Below, in pieces: positions 62,301 through 64,000 of a DNA stretch of 64,000 nt. The notes under the pieces are model-generated. The model was given only the letters and a program-made list of their open reading frames with translations, had not been told where the DNA came from and searched no databases. This DNA is from Thalassovita sp. (lineage in GTDB: Bacteria > Pseudomonadota > Alphaproteobacteria > Rhodobacterales > Rhodobacteraceae): contig NZ_OY829290.1 of assembly GCF_963691685.1 (NCBI RefSeq), forward strand, positions 2,480,001 through 2,544,000, read 5' to 3'. Position 1 is the first letter of the stretch; the number at the start of each line of letters is the position of its first letter. The translations under genes were made by a program, and so were the position numbers.

Positions 62301-64000
62301 CCCACCGCGATCGAAAGCGCCACATTGGTGCCGCCGCCAAAGGCCACAGCCACGGCGGCAGATCCGATCACAGCAGTGATGCGCGACAGGTTCACCGCCT
62401 CAACATGGATGCCGTTGGCCACGACCTGATGGGCGCTGCTGCTGCCACTGACCTCCGCCAGGGATGAGGTGGAGCCATAGTTGCCCGCCCCGGCCCCTGC
62501 GCCTGCTGCTGACAGGCCAAACCCGCTGGAGGCCGCGACCGCAACCGATGCTGCCAGAACCACGGCCCGGATCGCCTGATCGGCAACCGCGTCCACCGCC
62601 AAGGCGCCATCGAGCACAACCGAACTGTCTGCCACCCGCGCTGCCACCACGTAATCCGAAGTATCGCTGAGCCCCGCAATGGTGCGGTTCAGCCCGGTGG
62701 TGACGTTGTTTGCCGCTGCAATCCCCAGCGCAAAGGACAGGCTGCCCTTGTCACCGGCCGTGACCGAAACGGCGATGCCCACCACAACGGCGGTGATGTC
62801 GGCCTCGCCATCGGCGTTGACCTTCATGTCATCCGCGCCGCTGATCGTTGCCCCGCTGACCACCGCATAGGTGGCCCCGGCAATGGTGTTGCCCGATCCG
62901 GCGCCGCCACCGGCGAAGCTGACCGCGCCATGGGTGCCGGCAATGGCCGCTGCCAGTGAGACCGAAACGATCCCGGCGGTGTTTTCCGCATCAACGTAGA
63001 TGTTGTTGGTTTTTGCGCCGCCACTGGCCGTCACCGTGCCCGAGAGCCGCGCGCCCACCTCACCCGAGACCTTGTTCACCGCAGCGGAGAAGCCAACCGC
63101 GCCGCCGCCCAATGCACCACCAATCGCAACTGAGGCGCCAAGCGCCACCGCGACAATATCCGCATCATTGCGAGCCAGAACGCCCAGATCCGCCTCATTC
63201 TGCAGGTTGATCGTGGCTGTACCGACCTCAGCGATCACCGAGCTGTCGATGTTGGAATAGGCCACACTGCCTGCCACGGCCACCGCAATGGGAGAATCCG
63301 GCCCCACAGCGCCAGCCGCACCAACAGAGACCACAACGATACCGCTGGCATCATCGGCCTTAACCAGCAGGCCCTTGGTCTGCCCGGTCTCCCCATTGGT
63401 GATGGCGGTGGTTTCGTCATTGGTCAGGGTCAGCGTTGCACCGCCGGTGACCTTGGCGCTGATCTCCCGGTCGACCTCGGTATAGGCCAGGTTAAAGCCG
63501 ATCCCGACCATTTTGGAACCACCGCCCGCCGCGGTGATATTGACCATCTGCGAGCGCAGATCGGTTTTATCCAATGCATTGTCATCCTGGCTGAAGGCAT
63601 CATCGCCCAGCCCATCAATGGCGGCATCCAGATAGGCGTTATCCGTGCCCGCCCCAACGGGTTTCACCGATCCCGCTGTCACCTGCACCAGCCCTGAGGC
63701 GGTGATCGACACCGGCCCGTTGATGGTTGAGGTGATCGACCGGTTGCTGGTGATGGTGCCAAAGGCCGCGCCAACACCGCCGAAATCCAGACCAACCCCC
63801 AAAGCCCCCGCGATGGAGACAACCGAGGAACTGTCCTGCGCGGCGACGGTCAGATCCCGCACGCTCCAGGTTTTGGCCGTAGTAGGCGCAACCGAGGTGG
63901 TCACATCGCCGTTCACCGTGGTCACGGCGACAGAACCGCCAAGCGCAAAGCCGCCGGATCCCGCACCGCCAATGGCAACGGTGACATTGGTCTGATCTGC
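47312..64000 (-). CDS. giant repeat-rich RTX/filamentous adhesin, N terminus outside the window
   Basis: At least 5,562 residues; the frame is open to the right edge, so the true start, signal and N-terminal domain are missing. From N to C: several thousand residues of Ala/Gly/Ser/Val-rich beta-helix-like repeats, alternating VVVSVGAAGAV-type and NNVTTG-type segments. A tract with extended FHA-like strands comes next, then a less repetitive, partly helical segment (54.1-55.2 kb). More strand repeats follow, with RTX-like GGAGDD blocks near 51.2-51.6 kb, Calx-beta-like repeats (49.7-50.8 kb), a C-terminal RTX block (47.9-49.1 kb) and an acidic Pro/Glu/Ala-rich tail. It is first in the operon, so it is the likely cargo. 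Roseobacter proteins of this style are often labelled LktA-type filamentous adhesins. Confidence 0.88.
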   Translation of the reverse strand, partial: ADQTNVTVAIGGAGSGGFALGGSVAVTTVNGDVTTSVAPTTAKTWSVRDLTVAAQDSSSVVSIAGALGVGLDFGGVGAAFGTITSNRSITSTINGPVSITASGLVQVTAGSVKPVGAGTDNAYLDAAIDGLGDDAFSQDDNALDKTDLRSQMVNITAAGGGSKMVGIGFNLAYTEVDREISAKVTGGATLTLTNDETTAITNGETGQTKGLLVKADDASGIVVVSVGAAGAVGPDSPIAVAVAGSVAYSNIDSSVIAEVGTATINLQNEADLGVLARNDADIVAVALGASVAIGGALGGGAVGFSAAVNKVSGEVGARLSGTVTASGGAKTNNIYVDAENTAGIVSVSLAAAIAGTHGAVSFAGGGAGSGNTIAGATYAVVSGATISGADDMKVNADGEADITAVVVGIAVSVTAGDKGSLSFALGIAAANNVTTGLNRTIAGLSDTSDYVVAARVADSSVVLDGALAVDAVADQAIRAVVLAASVAVAASSGFGLSAAGAGAGAGNYGSTSSLAEVSGSSSAHQVVANGIHVEAVNLSRITAVIGSAAVAVAFGGGTNVALSIAVGVSVNEIDAKTVARITGFSAAGALDAGSGAMEVLAKTERGGDRLDISSTSVAASVALAAGGATGIALAGGGANSINTVTGETTAELSNIGAGTAGTVTVSALNRIDIDANVVVVAAGVGAAGSGGAGAAAIGGVYVSNTVGSSSDAFDVRASVADARMTVAGAMAVTASNTSTIFANGDAVAAAMALSSDVAASGAGAGAGVYNNVYVNTAASVSRTNGPVGGLNTMLQVASLVVTATDNADIEAVAVGAAVSVAIGGTAMAAGISIGVAIAENTVGSSVLAEIKDGALASDQMIVAGTAASGNTAATGGNITVTADNDATVHGTAVAASVAAGAGLFGGLALSGAGAAVHNAVNNNAEAFITNAQLTTYNGDINAIATNDTTLKARIVTVAAAASAGILAGAGSIGISILTSRVGGDEAADRSHRTRAVVTNSVLSASGGVEVKADAKETHNVEAASASVALAVGIGGAVAGAGIGVSVSNYSTVEALSADSLITAGGDIKILSYAETLVNDDVPNGSGSTMVGVAISVGLGAIAVNVNILKVDVQNTSHADVTHSGHSGAVLNAGGNVMVEADSISRLTDLNGVGVAISGGGISATGGGLNITLTVNNSVRAMVDLSGKDSEIQATSGAVTVKALDTAEFSSDVANVNAAIAPIGLAVGAAVMKSRHSSTVTSLIKDARITAQSVEARAESDVDITDVGATGVSVGAVAIEVNVARAEAAGTVNTTVDNAVLVGSDYVDVKALADLFLRSSTLGVSAGLGAIGSMTAFAEAGLGADDGGTDDGQADVLVTFQNNAEVVSQQLNVLADAEVDMFVDTTAGGGGGFAAIGAVSHVRDNTTAEVMVGANTQVQADGVNISARAERAMDGDADANSLAAASGAGAQLNLTAEGDARVIFASGTGANDRTKITGGAIQIDTYNKVYKEYIVGIGGATASDTNNVSSGSGNLAGLTIIGTRSYVGTGSDKSRSAIDLGDVWLEGKGTFENKSRVLVRAITDHSAADSVEVFALSGVAGLAVSYTEQEINAETDVTMDGAYIDNLGGDVKVETRANVRNTADGAVFQTGAVSANLGIDVKARTNSATTIGVNNALIEGARVELSAGKANGTVNSTISRTAANGSLVSLGISLGVALQTNSTDRVASVDIDSTSRINSAGNLLLSAERGLFQESYDGLVLVLAVPPYGYNVTNQGSHTGSANVNIDPAAKLRAGVNYQTVYEVAYVGTGSTNRWQDNAVSATPRQLTDAEKAEIGVASNQDYVIQYWDPQTLATDMYNGDIVLLEAVNVTSGDAQGTAGNYYQYLGTGPTPVITQATDYTNTALWRNLGAAPDQLAQDRAFGSNANDYMRNAFLNQIVVVRPGTLDNPVISVGQLATLLASQYQQVRQWMRDHNSNPEALVRYQAQLDQIVTQMTNLGLQPPTGSGDVPPVIEQTLPTIFLEIPNITAAPGSIFIESEQAITSFTGLVTGTDPTLMAHRDVTVEVLSDVFMMHRVNDVVIDNTKVARFSAATGDYTEFYPGNIYANDVLVPGSTQRTGEATANITIQINAVNRNRYEYVDAIATVYAANNQVPDPNTGALVPATLPNLPPDLYLLGSVVNDLGNVTVSTTVGAIRLTGTVLAKTVNIQSGGDFVVSTDWYHAGANPRTYAGISAFVGDLEPNNGNSAKGATATAYATVGDGSGTAEAIQAGAALAASQSAVVANGIVSIVATNVNVNGLIQSGVKSASITIPENFTPPSISTSLVSASDQGLYGVQFGAINGTQVPLSSRWDEQEQAIIMDEIDFAGGRIEITGDVFSTGNGQLLVASGYADVAIKNYSNYDLILNGINTSRDREGVIQITDTLNKQGGAAASRTVYTENAGGMTVETFRGDVQYDANGDFEGVQFTSLGSSSINGLTTTYAPKDGTYYVWTEGQATILQTIETRYVKTFNLFFNFSAGGGTLLSENLETLSDSPLLESQGTQNYYGADGISSLGGWTTGTPPANADIIARFQNVSNVAVTLNNGDVIRHDYTSGSTDMTDYYRYNPSDAAATLEIELSELFEADGSLKAIYTGDFNAVTGEDFDETNRDTGEYLSDFKNFDQTHRRWSEGGGYMKKKTVYNETTTTEGLKKYWDIGLRANHAIEIGFLESSATPTVLIESVGDVILSGDIRTAAHAEVSINNNFATPSKAFGANGGGVSATKNVSISGKLQAIRTNGTVDFVLINLVNTAAPAAFSSAAASSVAVPTDVQVLDIQVSSGDILIGLGSNTNDKGSVIIKELSTGSGTVAINAPQGIFAEAKAAGDTSAHITADRIELQSSQSVVGTEAQAMLIDTNHLVVDGGFAGAAALGMNVVEVAGDLHLVQPEEIRTDFLREDDPGPISAGTLTGILRLTALDGSILDYNFETDGALTNARLAAYQARLGLTDGNRTIAGNQLDNQVVADYQLYVEYWNLIRTPAGSGPVDPDLNNVAAFNTLVTNTVAANPGMTEAQARAQQLARFDALHAVEYDQGFRNSDSYNRYFALIWSARESVALDQMSTFQALADDQLLSQFAGDFADTYSGIHTVLAGRDVGASSAARIYVETIHTDAASQPDLASNAAYQTYIADLTTGGATAVEIAAAEAEMAVLHDALWAAENTRLQDYIDVVRLGAQAEGGKDSGGQYLDVWSQFLTRGTTAQVADDMELGNFDALVSGFDGAAARTAIEADLTYTYGVLHEANRDATGPKASYVESLYLEGAAREAAIDAELASMTSLNQTLPAAVAKALYPLLEVGSISGAATAAAENANIIAPEVFLVAAGTDAGEGQIGTLTEPKDIDFTAPIELDATLSDAENQARLDAQNLRRALQVQDIVDVVHQIYVRTGGETVLADAPERGALEADTANWTKLDLIFSDMTDGNRPTVTLSNGQVLGLWNTWPGSADATAHTYRLFQYSGAGTGAIDPQSIDWDNPPSGWSELTTIKQVPEVGTVTVSNGDIFSDLWDVQRVSARPFADVNLRATALNAATYLTMTSSSVAGIGHDGVELHIREANSGGFLRLLTTGSLIDASLSGTAAATASDYISLVADGAIGTGDQAFTINTLNDAVLLLQAGSDASIEQLGGDLNVQRALTGGDLELTVPQNLIVGDIDAGGTVKLNVGGNVSDFANDDGDPSADITAAAMELDVTGSFGTSGARIEIDLGAGLIGTVGGTFFVHDFNIFSLGGDLTITGAADILSEASMLGSATATLTAAGITLQSRLGDIGAISPLVRFDIALTSGGLLTATAVNNIVVSSAGAVAVNRMTSQQLIDIEAVGAVTDGNADTALNIETTNLRVAALGLGTVGNAVEIDATRLAFDIGTDGVVVEDIDGGLRIDENHYSGFAARSAGDVAISLRESTDLDEDLVIAGNVSVGQAGQPDRNLTLTVGDDFTQTAASSISATGAIDLQADVPSGDADAGAEVQIFGALSAQQITVTTGLDKDSVLVQPGVISGDVLIQTGANQDAITITELGERDPADEFVIDGQGATDEVVINRNSAEVSNVITVADSGAPNDGADILTINGRDGAADAILVRKEFIALLNEDGAGNTLDPVERIIYAGNRNGSDFNVNGRVRVNSLDGNDAFYSDDSGTMITLDGGAGDDLFQIGQMYGSDRVAPNVAAGDEIETNETTQGFLSVGNSHPMTVFGGLGHDTFNVYSNKGLTKLFGEDGNDTFVVRAFVLAADGTTLAGGGDTEAFGGVGDDTILYNLNAPLKLDGGAGTDSIVVLGTEQDDSFLLTDEGIFGAGLNISFEGVEKAEVDGLEGDDTFYVQSTAAGMSLTVIGGLGSDYISVAGDVTTDIVSLEVEGTSGVVNHSVASTDPSFNEIFVDGLRLNVATEESGLFEIDSSGLASLDEGGAFGYYDIRMTTALSTTAYLTVSAARSSGQDRNLPGAVKANSALVSTTSRGEYQSATVLTFTNSTAWQRVYVQAPEDDAAEGSRTVVISHQASAAAAGDATEQTRINEAKVNNTEITVFDNDAYGVLVDGDPASIDVTEGGLGQDLTLRLSRAPEPGEDVVYEVSYPGNDFTVTSADANAYMADGMLHLRFTQANYAAGISVTVTAVDDAIVENRERQTLSVTLDSADTTQASWDDQSGGAEVDVRILDNDKGEVIVSETNGDTIVTQSAPDSYTLQLSKAPTADVVVSVLSDGSTVASSLDSRWDDAAKTVTFTAADWNTPVTIWLAASSTPPSEPQPTVKPGVQDHIIAGVQGPLTVFGGVGNGADRTIAIAKTLPTETNADLPQVEELVNEDEQTDRLVVFNDGSAAVQSGTLSEDNISGFGLGATDLVLNNGTTAVPDLVTYRAGINYHQMEVVELLLGSNADTLEIESTAENALTVVHGGGGGDTITVTGADGSANVGGDSRTLAVFGDTTQDGQRYNSRSDAVDGTGRQFAAGGDDVIDVSGANGFVMVYGGVGNDVITGTNFNDHLLGGSGNDVIHALAGNDHVYGDNGLNIDQSVRKELQPQLISIALSQDPTAAGFNALTGDALTAGADQITGSGNNVIVTDFGVIEQIAGTNRAFDTASLTRVTSARADEGGADTVTLTDGFDLVIGGQGGDTLSIGTGGGAVLGDNGEIVIDPTTQALSEMQTTDTAHGGGDVITAGNGSAYLFGGSNGDTITSADGDDVIAGDQGSLTFSDGVRAVFTVEIEDPAYGGDDVVSTGIGDDWVILGEGADSALSDDGLNIVLGDAGRIEASASTGVAVQIDTAQPTLGGDDTIIGGAGRDVQFGGAGADSLTGNAGDDLMQGDHGLLTRELPLATGQWTFESKDITEGGDDVLIGDTLADPDIGRDFMIGGIGNDTFSMSIGTDVVAGEFLRVRFEKDQTGEETITSFLTPAVKDLDLLVQITLGVNFASEASAIVGPPEGVNVDFGLPDDVRISITDRMDLIFLLEDMLTGAMMEGLLSEQAASEVAGLQGFRMLTPEILATFGVDPAVLEQEGDAPAEPAAQPADPNVVEPSLPNPEEAQNLFGVTPEATETAAAAPQGGWRMAGWRLGSSDTVSNG
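47900..49130 (-). repeat. C-terminal RTX (calcium-binding nonapeptide) repeats of the adhesin
   Basis: Repeats of the GGxGxDxxx kind: GGVGNDVITG, GGSGNDVIHALAGNDHVYGDNG, GGQGGDTLSIG, GGAGRDVQFGGAGADSLTGNAGDDLMQGD and IGGIGNDTFSM. Linkers carry VLGDNGEI-type strands. Such repeats fold around Ca2+ outside the cell, which usually drives or completes export. They normally accompany a type I ABC exporter, none of which is in the operon. Confidence 0.85.
49740..50790 (-). repeat. Calx-beta-like repeats of the adhesin
   Basis: Three consecutive units of about 110-130 residues: one ending DDAAEGSRTVVISHQAS, one with GDPASIDVTEGGLGQDLTLRLSRAPEPGEDVVY and ENRERQTLSVTLDSAD, and one with NDKGEVIVSETNGD and YTLQLSKAPTADVVV. 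The ILDNDK/VFDNDA linkers are typical of Calx-beta domains, which bind calcium and act as rigid spacers. Confidence 0.7.
59900..64000 (-). repeat. Ala/Gly-rich beta-helix-like repeat region of the adhesin
   Basis: Imperfect repeats with hydrophobic AVAASVALAAGGATG-type cores, AGAGAG runs and polar turns (NNVYVNT, NSINTVTGETTAEL). They continue off the right edge without a break. The DNA itself is repetitive and G+C-rich, so long spurious frames occur on the other strand. The likely fold is a long right-handed beta-helix; the copy number may vary among strains. Confidence 0.75.

Noticed and set aside
40679..64000. A classical type I secretion operon (HlyB-type ABC exporter plus TolC)
   Set aside because: RTX repeats and HlyD modules are present but no ABC ATPase/permease or TolC-like gene is visible between 40.6 and 64 kb.
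1..64000. CRISPR arrays, tRNA or rRNA genes, insertion sequences
   Set aside because: No regularly spaced direct repeats, no tRNA cloverleaf or rRNA stretch and no transposase were noticed on reading; a covariance-model scan was not possible here.

Overview
The window is high-GC DNA whose gene content (ROK-controlled xylose transport, NCS1 and oligopeptide uptake, gamma-butyrobetaine-hydroxylase-like dioxygenase, giant repeat-rich adhesin) and protein style fit an alphaproteobacterium of the Rhodobacterales/Roseobacter group. That placement is inference from style; no rRNA or tRNA gene was seen. Coding density is high and most genes sit in tightly packed or overlapping operons.

Layout. 1-8.8 kb: a xylose module. 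The xylF-xylH-xylG transporter faces a ROK repressor; xylulokinase lies further right. Two extra-cytoplasmic proteins, a CRTAC1-type FG-GAP/ASPIC protein and a di-heme MauG/CcpA-type peroxidase, are embedded in the two operons. Similar near-palindromes lie upstream of xylF and xylB and are good candidates for the repressor operator. 9.0-21.1 kb: an NCS1 permease, dihydropyrimidinase and beta-ureidopropionase-type hydrolase point left, and a complete coenzyme F420 operon (cofG-cofH-cofD-cofC-cofE-npdG plus an F420-type luciferase-like oxidoreductase) points right. They are separated by an AT-rich control region and followed by a RutR-like TetR gene. The usual dihydropyrimidine dehydrogenase PreA/PreT is absent from the window, so I propose that the F420H2-dependent enzyme supplies the missing reduction step of reductive pyrimidine (or related cyclic amide) catabolism.

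21.1-27.5 kb: an AT-rich scar with a 5'-truncated ArsR gene, a VOC protein and an Opp/Dpp-type peptide ABC transporter with fused ATPases. 28-34.1 kb: two LysR-controlled units, one a 2-oxoglutarate dioxygenase with a class II aldolase, the other DUF1330, a BA3436-type luciferase-like enzyme and an SDR. 34.2-39.6 kb: an RND efflux pair converging on a POTRA-less Omp85-type barrel.

40.7-64 kb: a leftward operon that looks like a dedicated secretion system without an ABC exporter. It starts with an adhesin of more than 5,500 residues that runs off the right edge. It continues with a GAF-like/HlyD adaptor, a PqqD-like + M50 protease + HlyD fusion, a shortened SecA-like ATPase and a small third HlyD-type adaptor. 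The F420/pyrimidine island and the SecA-like/M50/HlyD/adhesin operon are the two parts most likely to be new biology.
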